A DNA stretch of 64,000 bases from Megachile rotundata (taxonomy: Eukaryota; Arthropoda; Insecta; Hymenoptera; Megachilidae). Positions within the stretch are counted from its first letter, which is position 1, and each line of letters starts with the position of its first letter. Location: NCBI RefSeq assembly GCF_050947335.1, contig NW_027473813.1, positions 1 to 64,000 on the forward strand. The letters run 5' to 3'. Shown here in pieces: positions 1 through 14,608 of the stretch. Both the position numbers and the translations under genes were made by a program. A model generated the notes under the pieces. It saw only the letters and a list, made by a program, of their open reading frames with translations. It made no database searches and was not told the origin of the DNA.

Positions 1-2988
1 CGATAGAACGACAATTACTATACTTATTACTCTTATTATTATCTATCTAACTCATATTATTAGTCATATTATGCTTATATGATCGATAGAACGACAATTA
101 CTATACTCATTACTCTTATTATTATCAATCTAACTCATATTATTAGCCATATTATGCTTATATGATCGATAGAACGACAATTACTATACTCATTACTCTT
201 ATTATTATCAATCTAACTCATACTATTAACCATATTATGCAGATATGATCGATAGAACGACAATTACTATACTCATTACTCTTATTATTATCAACCTAAC
301 TCATATTATTAGCCATATTATGCTTAAATGATCGATAGAACGACAATTACTATACTTATTAGTCTTATTATTATCAATCTAACTCATATTATTAGACATA
401 TTATGCTTATGTGATCGAAAGAACGATAATTACTATACTTATTACTCTTATTATTATCAATCTAACTCATATTATTAGCCATATTATGCTTATATGATCG
501 ACAGAACGACAATTACTATACTTATTACACTCACTATTATCAATCTAACTCATATTATTAACCATATTATGCAGATATGATCGATAGAACGACAATTACT
601 ATACTCATTACTCCTATTATTATCAATCTAACACATATTATTAGCCATATTATGCTTATATGATCGATAGGACGACAATTACTATACTTATTACTCTTAT
701 TATTATCAATCTAACTCATATTATTAGCCATATTATGCTTATATGATCGATAGGAGGACAATTACTATACTTATTATTCTTATTTTTATCAAACTAACTC
801 ATATTATTAGCCATATTATGCTTATATGATCGATAGAACGACAATTACTATTCTTATTACTCTTATTATTATAAATCTAACTCATATTATTAGCCATATA
901 ATGCTTATATGATCGATAGAACGACAATTACTATACTCATTACTCTTATTATTATCAATCTAACTCATATTATTAGCCATATTATGCTTATATGATCGAT
1001 AGAACGACAATTACTATACTCATTACTCTTATTATTATCAATCTAACTCATACTATTAACCATATTATGCAGATATGATCGATAGAACGACAATTACTAT
1101 ACTCATTACTCTTATTATTATCAACCTAACTCATATTATTAGCCATATTATGCTTAAATGATGGATAGAACGACAATTACTATACTTATTAGTCTTATTA
1201 TTATCAATCTAACTCATATTATTAGACATATTATGCTTATGTGATCGAAAGAACGATAATTACTATACTTATTACTCTTATTATTATCAATCTAACTCAT
1301 ATTATTAGCCATATTATACTTATGTGATCGACAGAACGACAATTACTATTCTTATTACACTCCCTGTTATCAATCTAACTCATATTATTAACCATATTAT
1401 GCTTATATGATCGATAGAACGACAATTACTATACTTATTACTCTTATTATTATAAATCTAACTCATATTATTAGCCATATAATGCTTATATGATCGATAG
1501 AACGACAATTACTATACTTATTACTCTTATTATTATAAAACTAACTCATATTATTAGCCATATAATGCCTATATGATCGATAGGAGGACAATTACTATAC
1601 TTATTATTCTTATTTTTATCAAACTAACTCATATTATTAGCCATATTATGCTTATATGATCGGTAGAACGATAATTACTATACTTATTACTCTTAGTATT
1701 GTCAATCTAACTCATATTATTAGTCATATTATGCTTATATGATCGATAGAACGACAATTACTATACTCATTACTCTTATTATTATCAATCTAACTCATAT
1801 TATTAGCCATATTATGCTTATATGATCGATAGAACGACAATTACTATACTCATTACTCTTATTATTATCAATCTAACTCATACTATTAACCATATTATGC
1901 AGATATGATCGATAGAACGACAATTACTATACTCATTACTCTTATTATTATCAACCTAACTCATATTATTAGCCATATTATGCTTAAATGATCGATAGAA
2001 CGACAATTACTATACTTATTAGTCTTATTATTATCAATCTAACTCATATTATTAGACATATTATGCTTATGTGATCGAAAGAACGATAATTACTATACTT
2101 ATTACTCTTATTATTATCAATCTAACTCATATTATTAGCCATATTATACTTATGTGATCGACAGAACGACAATTACTATTCTTATTACACTCCCTGTTAT
2201 TAATCTAACTCATATTATTAACCATATTATGCTTATATGATCGATAGAACGACAATTACTATACTTATTACTCTTATTATTATAAATCTAACTCATATTA
2301 TTAGCCATATAATGCTTATATGATCGATAGAACGACAATTACTATACTTATTACTCTTATTATTGTCAATCTAACTCATATTATTAGCCATATTATGCTT
2401 ATATGATCGACAGAACGACAATTACTATACTTATTACACTCACTATTATCAATCTAACTCATATTATTAACCATATTATGCAGATATGATCGATAGAACG
2501 ACAATTACTATACTCATTACTCCCATTATTATCAATCTAACACATATTATTAGCCATATTATGCTTATATGATCGATAGGACGACAATTACTATACTTAC
2601 TACTCTTATTATTATCAATCTAACTCATATTATTAACCATATTATGCTAATATGATCGATAGAACGACAATTACTATACTTATTATTCTTATTTTTATCA
2701 ACTTAACTCATATTATTAGCCATATTATGCTTAAATGATCGATAGAACGACAATTACTATACTCATTACTCTTATTATTATCAATCTAACTTATATTATT
2801 AGTCATATTATGCTTATATGATCGATAGAACGACAATTACTATACTTATTACTCTTATTATTATCAATCTAATTCATATTATTAGCCATATTATGCTTAT
2901 ATAACTGATAGGACGACAATTACTATACTTATTACTCTTATTATTATCAATCTAACTCATATTATTAGTCATATTATGCTTATATGAA
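1..2988. repeat. 36-monomer higher-order repeat, copy 1
   Basis: Thirty-six monomers of exactly 83 bp in a defined class order. The unit opens with a monomer carrying the rare change tctatcta at 42 and closes with one headed tgataggacg (2906). In between are a run of four recurrent monomers (84-415, again at 914 and 1744), cgaaag heads, cgacag heads with cactccctgttatc (1329, 2159), cgataggagg heads with tatttttatc (748, 1578) and a cggtag head with gtattgtc (1661). The same order returns at 3736-6723. A private c-to-g change at 1163 (ggatag) is shared with 4898, which confirms the copy relationship. The four-monomer run recurring three times inside the unit shows that the 36-mer itself grew by earlier internal duplications. 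Confidence 0.93.
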
Positions 2989-3735
2989 CGATAGAACGAC
3001 AATTACTATACTTATTACTCTTATTATTATCTATCTAACTCATATTTTTAGTCATATTATGCTTATATGATCGATAGAACGACAATTACTATACTCATTA
3101 CTCTTATTATTATCAATCTAACTCATATTATTAGCCATATTATGCTTATATGATCGATAGAACGACAATTACTATACTCATTACTCTTATTATTATCAAT
3201 CTAACTCATACTATTAACCATATTATGCAGATATGATCGATAGAACGACAATTACTATACTCATTACTCTTATTATTATCAACCTAACTCATATTATTAG
3301 CCATATTATGCTTAAATGATCGATAGAACGACAATTACTATACTTATTAGTCTTATTATTATCAATCTAACTCATATTATTAGACATATTATGCTTATGT
3401 GATCGAAAGAACGATAATTACTATACTTATTACTCTTATTATTATCAATCTAACTCATATTATTAGCCATATTATGCTTATATGATCGACAGAACGACAA
3501 TTACTATACTTATTACACTCACTATTATCAATCTAACTCATATTATTAACCATATTATGCAGATATGATCGATAGAACGACAATTACTATACTCATTACT
3601 CCTATTATTATCAATCTAATTCATATTATTAGCCATATTATGCTTATATAACTGATAGGACGACAATTACTATACTTATTACTCTTATTATTATCAATCT
3701 AACTCATATTATTAGTCATATTATGCTTATATGAA
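2989..3735. repeat. Internally deleted 9-monomer copy of the 36-mer HOR
   Basis: It starts like the 36-mer (tctatcta at 3030, exactly 2,988 bp after 42) and follows it for seven monomers. The eighth monomer (3570-3652) has the 5' half of HOR monomer 8 (actcctattattatc) and the 3' half of HOR monomer 35 (taattcatatt ending ttatataac). It is followed by HOR monomer 36 at 3653. A loss of 27 whole monomers by an in-register exchange explains this exactly, because 36 minus 27 is 9. Confidence 0.9.
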
Positions 3736-6723
3736 CGATAGAACGACAATTACTATACTTATTACTCTTATTATTATCTATCTAACTCATATTATTAGTC
3801 ATATTATGCTTATATGATCGATAGAACGACAATTACTATACTCATTACTCTTATTATTATCAATCTAACTCATATTATTAGCCATATTATGCTTATATGA
3901 TCGATAGAACGACAATTACTATACTCATTACTCTTATTATTATCAATCTAACTCATACTATTAACCATATTATGCAGATATGATCGATAGAACGACAATT
4001 ACTATACTCATTACTCTTATTATTATCAACCTAACTCATATTATTAGCCATATTATGCTTAAATGATCGATAGAACGACAATTACTATACTTATTAGTCT
4101 TATTATTATCAATCTAACTCATATTATTAGACATATTATGCTTATGTGATCGAAAGAACGATAATTACTATACTTATTACTCTTATTATTATCAATCTAA
4201 CTCATATTATTAGCCATATTATGCTTATATGATCGACAGAACGACAATTACTATACTTATTACACTCACTATTATCAATCTAACTCATATTATTAACCAT
4301 ATTATGCAGATATGATCGATAGAACGACAATTACTATACTCATTACTCCTATTATTATCAATCTAACACATATTATTAGCCATATTATGCTTATATGATC
4401 GATAGGACGACAATTACTATACTTATTACTCTTATTATTATCAATCTAACTCATATTATTAGCCATATTATGCTTATATGATCGATAGGAGGACAATTAC
4501 TATACTTATTATTCTTATTTTTATCAAACTAACTCATATTATTAGCCATATTATGCTTATATGATCGATAGAACGACAATTACTATTCTTATTACTCTTA
4601 TTATTATAAATCTAACTCATATTATTAGCCATATAATGCTTATATGATCGATAGAACGACAATTACTATACTCATTACTCTTATTATTATCAATCTAACT
4701 CATATTATTAGCCATACTATGCTTATATGATCGATAGAACGACAATTACTATACTCATTACTCTTATTATTATCAATCTAACTCATACTATTAACCATAT
4801 TATGCAGATATGATCGATAGAACGACAATTACTATACTCATTACTCTTATTATTATCAACCTAACTCATATTATTAGCCATATTATGCTTAAATGATGGA
4901 TAGAACGACAATTACTATACTTATTAGTCTTATTATTATCAATCTAACTCATATTATTAGACATATTATGCTTATGTGATCGAAAGAACGATAATTACTA
5001 TACTTATTACTCTTATTATTATCAATCTAACTCATATTATTAGCCATATTATACTTATGTGATCGACAGAACGACAATTACTATTCTTATTACACTCCCT
5101 GTTATCAATCTAACTCATATTATTAACCATATTATGCTTATATGATCGATAGAACGACAATTACTATACTTATTACTCTTATTATTATAAATCTAACTCA
5201 TATTATTAGCCATATAATGCTTATATGATCGATAGAACGACAATTACTATACTTATTACTCTTATTATTATAAAACTAACTCATATTATTAGCCATATAA
5301 TGCCTATATGATCGATAGGAGGACAATTACTATACTTATTATTCTTATTTTTATCAAACTAACTCATATTATTAGCCATATTATGCTTATATGATCGGTA
5401 GAACGATAATTACTATACTTATTACTCTTAGTATTGTCAATCTAACTCATATTATTAGTCATATTATGCTTATATGATCGATAGAACGACAATTACTATA
5501 CTCATTACTCTTATTATTATCAATCTAACTCATATTATTAGCCATATTATGCTTATATGATCGATAGAACGACAATTACTATACTCATTACTCTTATTAT
5601 TATCAATCTAACTCATACTATTAACCATATTATGCAGATATGATCGATAGAACGACAATTACTATACTCATTACTCTTATTATTATCAACCTAACTCATA
5701 TTATTAGCCATATTATGCTTAAATGATCGATAGAACGACAATTACTATACTTATTAGTCTTATTATTATCAATCTAACTCATATTATTAGACATATTATG
5801 CTTATGTGATCGAAAGAACGATAATTACTATACTTATTACTCTTATTATTATCAATCTAACTCATATTATTAGCCATATTATACTTATGTGATCGACAGA
5901 ACGACAATTACTATTCTTATTACACTCCCTGTTATTAATCTAACTCATATTATTAACCATATTATGCTTATATGATCGATAGAACGACAATTACTATACT
6001 TATTACTCTTATTATTATAAATCTAACTCATATTATTAGCCATATAATGCTTATATGATCGATAGAACGACAATTACTATACTTATTACTCTTATTATTG
6101 TCAATCTAACTCATATTATTAGCCATATTATGCTTATATGATCGACAGAACGACAATTACTATACTTATTACACTCACTATTATCAATCTAACTCATATT
6201 ATTAACCATATTATGCAGATATGATCGATAGAACGACAATTACTATACTAATTACTCCCATTATTATCAATCTAACACATATTATTAGCCATATTATGCT
6301 TATATGATCGATAGGACGACAATTACTATACTTACTACTCTTATTATCATCAATCTAACTCATATTATTAACCATATTATGCTAATATGATCGATAGAAC
6401 GACAATTACTATACTTATTATTCTTATTTTTATCAACTTAACTCATATTATTAGCCATATTATGCTTAAATGATCGATAGAACGACAATTACTATACTCA
6501 TTACTCTTATTATTATCAATCTAACTTATATTATTAGTCATATTATGCTTATATGATCGATAGAACGACAATTACTATACTTATTACTCTTATTATTATC
6601 AATCTAATTCATATTATTAGCCATATTATGCTTATATAACTGATAGGACGACAATTACTATACTTATTACTCTTATTATTATCAATCTAACTCATATTAT
6701 TAGTCATATTATGCTTATATGAA
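3736..6723. repeat. 36-monomer higher-order repeat, copy 2
   Basis: A second complete 36-mer (2,988 bp), same class order as 1-2988. I noticed only a few differences, such as gccatactatgc near 4713, actaattactccc near 6250 and ttattatcatc near 6347. The pair therefore looks nearly identical and recently homogenised. It keeps the private ggatag monomer (4898) of copy 1. Confidence 0.93.
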
Positions 6724-8051
6724 CGATAGAACGACAATTACTATACTTATTACTCTTATTATTATCTATCTAACTCATATTATTAGTCATATTATGCTTA
6801 TATGATCGATAGAACGACAATTACTATACTCATTACTCTTATTATTATCAATCTAACTCATATTATTAACCATATTATGCAGATATGATCGATAGAACGA
6901 CAATTACTATACTCATTACTCCTATTATTATCAATCTAACACATATTATTAGCCATATTATGCTTATATGATCGATAGGACGACAATTACTATACTTATT
7001 ACTCTTATTATTATCAATCTAACTCATATTATTAGCCATATTATGCTTATATGATCGATAGGAGGACAATTACTATACTTATTATTCTTATTTTTATCAA
7101 ACTAACTCATATTATTAGCCATATTATGCTTATATGATCGATAGAACGACAATTACTATTCTTATTACTCTTATTATTATAAATCTAACTCATATTATTA
7201 GCCATATAATGCTTATATGATCGATAGAACGACAATTACTATACTCATTACTCTTATTATTATCAATCTAACTCATATTATTAGCCATATTATGCTTATA
7301 TGATCGATAGAACGACAATTACTATACTCATTACTCTTATTATTATCAATCTAACTCATACTATTAACCATATTATGCAGATATGATCGATAGAACGACA
7401 ATTACTATACTCATTACTCTTATTATTATCAACCTAACTCATATTATTAGCCATATTATGCTTAAATGATCGATAGAACGACAATTACTATACTTATTAG
7501 TTTTATTATTATCAATCTAACTCATATTATTAGACATATTATGCTTATGTGATCGAAAGAACGATAATTACTATACTTATTACTCTTATTATTATCAATC
7601 TAACTCATATTATTAGCCATATTATACTTATGTGATCGACAGAACGACAATTACTATTCTTATTACACTCCCTGTTATCAATCTAACTCATATTATTAAC
7701 CATATTATGCTTATATGATCGATAGAACGACAATTACTATACTTATTACTCTTATTATTATAAATCTAACTCATATTATTAGCCATATAATGCTTATATG
7801 ATCGATAGAACGACAATTACTATACTTATTACTCTTATTATTATAAAACTAACTCATATTATTAGCCATATAATGCCTATATGATCGATAGAACGACAAT
7901 TACTATACTTATTACTCTTATTATTGTCAATCTAACTCATATTATTAGCCATATTATGCTTATATGATCGACAGAACGACAATTACTATACTTATTACAC
8001 TCACTATTATCAATCTAACTCATATTATTAACCATATTATGCAGATATGAT
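6724..8051. repeat. Rearranged 16-monomer remnant of the 36-mer HOR
   Basis: It starts with the tctatcta monomer at 6724. The next monomer (6807-6889) is a hybrid of HOR monomer 2 (actcattactc) and HOR monomer 7 (ttaaccatattatgcagat), so HOR positions 3-6 and part of 2 and 7 are missing. HOR monomers 8-19 follow in order. Monomer 19 (7803) is then joined to monomer 29 (7886, gtcaatc variant), so 20-28 are missing. HOR monomer 30 (7969) closes the block. Both deletions removed whole numbers of monomers. Confidence 0.86.
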
Positions 8052-9296
8052 CGATAGTATGACAATTACCATACTCATTACTCTTAGTATTGTCAATCTA
8101 ACTCATATTATTAGTCATATTATGCTTATACGATCGATAGAACGACAATTACTATACTCATTACTCTTATTATTATCAATCTAATTCATATTATTAGCCA
8201 TATTATGCTTATATGATCGATAGGAGGACAATTACTATACTTATTATTCTTATTTTTATCAACCTAACTCATATTATTAGCCATATTATGCTTATATGAT
8301 CGGTAGAACGATAATTACTATACTTATTACTCTTAGTATTGTCAATCTAACTCATATTATTAGTCATATTATGCTTATATGATCGATAGAACGACAATTA
8401 CTATACTCATTACTCTTATTATTATCAATCTAACTCATATTATTAGCCATATTATGCTTATATGATCGATAGAACGACAATTACTATACTCATTACTCTT
8501 ATTATTATCAATCTAACTCATACTATTAACCATATTATGCAGATATGATCGATAGAACGACAATTACTATACTCATTACTCTTATTATTATCAACCTAAC
8601 TCATATTATTAGCCATATTATGCTTAAATGATCGATAGAACGACAATTACTATACTTATTAGTCTTATTATTATCAATCTAACTCATATTATTAGACATA
8701 TTATGCTTATGTGATCGAAAGAACGATAATTACTATACTTATTGCTCTTATTATTATCAATCTAACTCATATTATTAGCCATATTATGCTTATGTGATCG
8801 ACAGAACGACAATTACTGTTCTTATTACACTCCCTGTTATCAATCTAACTCATATTATTAACCATATTATGCTTATATGATCGATAGAACGACAATTACT
8901 ATACTTATTACTCTTATTATTATAAATCTAACTCATATTATTAGCCATATAATGCTTATATGATCGATAGAACGACAATTACTATACTTATTACTCTTAG
9001 TATTGTCAATCTAACTCATATTATTAACCATATTATGCAGATATGATCGATAGAACGACAATTACTATACTTATTACTCTTATTATTATCAATCTAACTC
9101 ATATTATTAGCCATATTATGCTTATATAATCGATAGGAGGACAATTACTATACTTATTACTCTTATTATTATCAATCTAACTCATATTATTAACCATATT
9201 ATGCTAATATGATCGATAGAACGACAATTACTATACTTATTATTCTTATTTTTATCAACTTAACTCATATTATTAGCCATATTATGCTTAAATGAT
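8052..9296. repeat. Mixed 15-monomer block after the 36-mer region
   Basis: Fifteen 83-bp monomers built from 36-mer HOR classes in a new order. The first (8052) has the unusual head cgatagtatg, the rare acaattacc, gtattgtc and the tail ttatacgat. 8384-8964 replays the four-monomer run, cgaaag, cgacag with ccctgttatc, and taaatc classes. The monomer at 8965 joins a gtattgtc 5' half to a ttaaccatattatgcagat 3' half. The beginning of this block returns 55 monomers (4,565 bp) later at 12617. Confidence 0.8.
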
Positions 9297-10956
9297 CGAT
9301 AGAACGACAATTACTATACTCATTACTCTTATTATTATCAATCTAACTTATATTATTAGTCATATTAGGCTTATATGATCGATAGAAAGACAATTACTAT
9401 ACTTATTACTCTTATTATTATAAAACTAACTCATATTATTAACCATATTATGCAGATATGATCGATAGAACGACAATTACTATACTCATTACTCCCATTA
9501 TTATCAATCTAACACATATTATTAGCCATATTATGCTTATATGATCGATAGGACGACAATTACTATACTTACTACTCTTATTATTATCAATCTAACTCAT
9601 ATTATTAACCATATTATGCTAATATGATCGATAGAACGACAATTACTATACTTATTATTCTTATTTTTATCAACTTAACTCATATTATTAGCCATATTAT
9701 GCTTAAATGATCGATAGAACGACAATTACTATACTCATTACTCTTATTATTATCAATCTAACTTATATTATTAGTCATATTATGCTTATATGATCGATAG
9801 AACGACAATTACTATACTTATTACTCTTATTATTATCAATCTAATTCATATTATTAGCCATATTATGCTTATATAACTGATAGGACGACAATTACTATAC
9901 TTATTACTCTTATTATTATCAATCTAACTCATATTATTAGTCATATTATGCTTATATGAATGATAGAACGACAATTACTATACTTATTACTCTTATTATT
10001 ATCAATCTAACTCATATTATTAACCATATTATGCTAATATGATCGATAGAACGACAATTACTATACTTATTATTCTTATTTTTATCAACTTAACTCATAT
10101 TATTAGCCATATTATGCTTAAATGATCGATAGAACGACAATTACTATACTCATTACTCTTATTATTATCAATCTAACTCATATTATTAGCCATATTATGC
10201 TTATATGATCGATAGAACGACAATTACTATACTCATTACTCTTATTATTATCAATCTAACTCATACTATTAACCATATTATGCAGATATGATCGATAGAA
10301 CGACAATTACTATACTCATTACTCTTATTATTATCAACCTAACTCATATTATTAGCCATATTATGCTTAAATGATCGATAGAACGACAATTACTATACTT
10401 ATTAGTCTTATTATTATCAATCTAACTCATATTATTAGACATATTATGCTTATGTGATCGAAAGAACGATAATTACTATACTTATTACTCTTATTATTAT
10501 CAATCTAACTCATATTATTAGCCATATTATACTTATGTGATCGACAGAACGACAATTACTATTCTTATTACACTCCCTGTTATCAATCTAACTCATATTA
10601 TTAACCATATTATGCTTATATGATCGATAGAACGACAATTTCTATACTTATTACTCTTATTATTATAAATCTAACTCATATTATTAGCCATATAATGCTT
10701 ATATGATCGATAGAACGACAATTACTATACTTATTACTCTTATTATTATAAAACTAACTCATATTATTAGCCATATAATGCTTATATGATCGATAGAACG
10801 ACAATTACTATACTTATTACTCTTATTATTGTCAATCTAACTCATATTATTAGCCATATTATGCTTATATGATCGACAGAACGACAATTACTATACTTAT
10901 TACACTCACTATTATCAATCTAACTCATATTATTAACCATATTATGCAGATATGAT
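9297..10956. repeat. 20-monomer higher-order repeat, copy 1
   Basis: Twenty monomers (1,660 bp) repeated immediately afterwards at 10957. Landmarks 1,660 bp apart include actcccatt at 9491 and 11151. The unit includes the cgataggacg to tgataggacg stretch (9546-9960), a caatttctatac monomer (10625) and the cgacag monomer with ccctgttatc (10542). Its monomers come from the left-hand families. Private differences from copy 2 include attaggc (9365) and gatagaaag (9380). Confidence 0.9.
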
Positions 10957-12616
10957 CGATAGAACGACAATTACCATACTCATTACTCTTATTATTATCA
11001 ATCTAACTTATATTATTAGTCATATTATGCTTATATGATCGATAGAACGACAATTACTATACTTATTACTCTTATTATTATAAAACTAACTCATATTATT
11101 AACCATATTATGCAGATATGATCGATAGAACGACAATTACTATACTCATTACTCCCATTATTATCAATCTAACACATATTATTAGCCATATTATGCTTAT
11201 ATGATCGATAGGACGACAATTACTATACTTACTACTCTTATTATTATCAATCTAACTCATATTATTAACCATATTATGCTAATATGATCGATAGAACGAC
11301 AATTACTATACTTATTATTCTTATTTTTATCAACTTAACTCATATTATTAGCCATATTATGCTTAAATGATCGATAGAACGACAATTACTATACTCATTA
11401 CTCTTATTATTATCAATCTAACTTATATTATTAGTCATATTATGCTTATATGATCGATAGAACGACAATTACTATACTTATTACTCTTATTATTATCAAT
11501 CTAATTCATATTATTAGCCATATTATGCTTATATAACTGATAGGACGACAATTACTATACTTATTACTCTTATTATTATCAATCTAACTCATATTATTAG
11601 TCATATTATGCTTATATGAACGATAGAACGACAATTACTATACTTATTACTCTTATTATTATCAATCTAACTCATATTATTAACCATATTATGCTAATAT
11701 GATCGATAGAACGACAATTACTATACTTATTATTCTTATTTTTATCAACTTAACTCATATTATTAGCCATATTATGCTTAAATGATCGATAGAACGACAA
11801 TTACTATACTCATTACTCTTATTATTATCAATCTAACTCATATTATTAGCCATATTATGCTTATATGATCGATAGAACGACAATTACTATACTCATTACT
11901 CTTATTATTATCAATCTAACTCATACTATTAACCATATTATGCAGATATCATCGATAGAACGACAATTACTATACTCATTACTCTTATTATTATCAACCT
12001 AACTCATATTATTAGCCATATTATGCTTAAATGATCGATAGAACGACAATTACTATACTTATTAGTCTTATTATTATCAATCTAACTCATATTATTAGAC
12101 ATATTATGCTTATGTGATCGAAAGAACGATAATTACTATACTTATTACTCTTATTATTATCAATCTAACTCATATTATTAGCCATATTATACTTATGTGA
12201 TCGACAGAACGACAATTACTATTCTTATTACACTCCCTGTTATCAATCTAACTCATATTATTAACCATATTATGCTTATATGATCGATAGAACGACAATT
12301 TCTATACTTATTACTCTTATTATTATAAATCTAACTCATATTATTAGCCATATAATGCTTATATGATCGATAGAACGACAATTACTATACTTATTACTCT
12401 TATTATTATAAAACTAACTCATATTATTAGCCATATAATGCTTATATGATCGATAGAACGACAATTACTATACTTATTACTCTTATTATTGTCAATCTAA
12501 CTCATATTATTAGCCATATTATGCTTATATGATCGACAGAACGACAATTACTATACTTATTGCACTCACTATTATCAATCTAACTCATATTATTAACCAT
12601 ATTATGCAGATATGAT
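10957..12616. repeat. 20-monomer higher-order repeat, copy 2
   Basis: Direct neighbour of copy 1 with the same class order. Its first monomer (10957) is a hybrid: the 5' half has the rare acaattacc shared with 8052 and 12617, the 3' half (taacttatatt, tagtcat) matches 9297. That marks the exchange point that made the tandem duplication. The monomer after the unit (12617) shares the 5' half and then diverges at gtattgtc. Confidence 0.9.
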
Positions 12617-13280
12617 CGATAGAACGACAATTACCATACTCATTACTCTTAGTATTGTCAATCTAACTCATATTATTAGTCATATTATGCTTATACGATC
12701 GATAGAACGACAATTACTATACTCATTACTCTTATTATTATCAATCTAATTCATATTATTAGCCATATTATGCTTATATGATCGATAGGAGGACAATTAC
12801 TATACTTATTATTCTTATTTTTATCAACCTAACTCATATTATTAGCCATATTATGCTTATATGATCGGTAGAACGATAATTACTATACTTATTACTCTTA
12901 GTATTGTCAATCTAACTCATATTATTAGTCATATTATGCAGATATGATCGATAGAACGACAATTACTATACTTATTACTCTTATTATTATCAATCTAACT
13001 CATATTATTAGCCATATTATGCTTATATAATCGATAGGAGGACAATTACTATACTTATTACTCTTATTATTATCAATCTAACTCATATTATTAACCATAT
13101 TATGCTAATATGATCGATAGAACGACAATTACTATACTTATTATTCTTATTTTTATCAACTTAACTCATATTATTAGCCATATTATGCTTAAATGATCGA
13201 TAGAACGACAATTACTATACTCATTACTCTTATTATTATCAATCTAACTCATATTATTAGCCATATTATGCTTAAATGAT
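12617..13280. repeat. Final 8 monomers of the left-hand satellite families
   Basis: 12617-12948 copies the block beginning at 8052 (55 monomers displaced): acaattacc, gtattgtc, ttatacgat, cgataggagg and cggtag heads in the same order. From 12949 it follows the sequence found at 9048-9296 (ttatataat tail, cgataggagg, ctaatatgat, tatttttatcaactta). The last monomer (13198) ends ttaaatgat. Beyond 13280 I no longer find the gtattgtc, ccctgttatc, taacacatatt or ttatataactg variants. Confidence 0.82.
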
Positions 13281-14608
13281 CGATAGAACGACAATTACTA
13301 TACTCACTACTCTTATTATTATCAATCTAACTCAAATTATTAGCCATATTATGCTTATATGATCGATAGGAGGACAATCACTATACTTATTATTCTTATT
13401 TTAATCAACCTAACTCATATTATTAGCCATATTATGCTTAAATGATCGATGGAACGACAATTACTATACTAATTAGTCTTATTATTATAAATCTAACTCA
13501 TACTATTAGCCATATTATACTTATGTGATCGAAAGAACGGTAATTACTATACCTATTACGCTTACTATTATCAATCTAACTCATATTATTAGCCATATTG
13601 TGCTTATGTGATCGATAGAACGACAATTACTATACTTATTACTCTCATTATTATCAACCTAACTCATATTATTAGCCATATTATGCTTATATGACCGAGA
13701 GATCCACAATTACTATACTCATTACTCTTATTATTATCAATCTAACTAATACTATTAGTCATATTATGCTTATATTATCGATAGAACGACAATTACTATA
13801 CTCATTACTCTTATTATTATCAATCTAACTCATATTATTAGCCATATTATGCTTAAATGATCGATAGAACGACAATTACTATACTTATTAGTCTTATTAT
13901 TATCAATCTAACTCATATTATTAGCCATATTATGCTAATATGATCGATAGAACGACAATGACTATACTTATTACTCTTATTATTATAAATCTAACTCATA
14001 TTATTAGCCATATAATGCTTATATGATCGATAGAACGACAATTACTATACTTATTACTCTTATTATTATCAATCTAACTCATATTATTAGCCATATTATG
14101 CTTATATGATCGACAGAACGACAATTACTATACTTATTACACTCACTATTATCAATCTAACTCATATTATTAACCATATTATGCAGATATGATCGATAGA
14201 ACGACAATTACTATACTCATTACTCTTATTATTATCAATCTCACTAATATTATTAACCATATTATGCAAATATGATCGATAGAACGACAATTACTATACT
14301 CATTACTCTTATTATTATCAATCTAACTCATATGATTAGCCATATTATGCTTATATGATCAGCAGAACGACAATTACTATACTTATTACACTCACTATTA
14401 TCAATCTAACTCATATTATTAACCATATTATGCAGATATGATCGATGGAACGACAATGACTATACTTATTAGTCTTATTATTATCAATCTAACTCATATT
14501 ATTAGCCATATTATGCTTATATGATCGATAGGACGACAATTACTATACTTATTACTCTTATTATTATCAACCTAACTCATATTATTAGTCATATTATGCT
14601 TATATGAC
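13281..14608. repeat. First block of the right-hand satellite families (16 monomers)
   Basis: Here several classes appear for the first time: actcactactc with ctcaaatt (13281), cgatggaacg (13447), a ccgagagatcc head (13696), a ttatattat tail, gcaaatatgat and a gatcagcag head (14360). The block recurs almost unchanged 108 monomers (8,964 bp) later from 22245, and partly at 25399, 31127 and about 55941. All monomers stay in 83-bp register. Confidence 0.85.
13696..13778. repeat. First ccgagagatcc-class monomer
   Basis: This monomer has ccgagagatcc in place of the canonical cgatagaacga, removing the ATCGAT and GATC sites at the junction and creating gagatccac. I found no such head in the first 13.6 kb, but it is frequent from here to the end. 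A ccgggagatcc subtype occurs at 14609 and 15854, and a ctgaccgagacatcc subtype from 28055. Length remains 83 bp. Confidence 0.9.

Noticed and set aside
13696..13778. ccgagagatcc monomers as mobile element ends or att sites
   Set aside because: They are ordinary 83-bp monomers in register with substituted heads. There is no target-site duplication and no inserted sequence.
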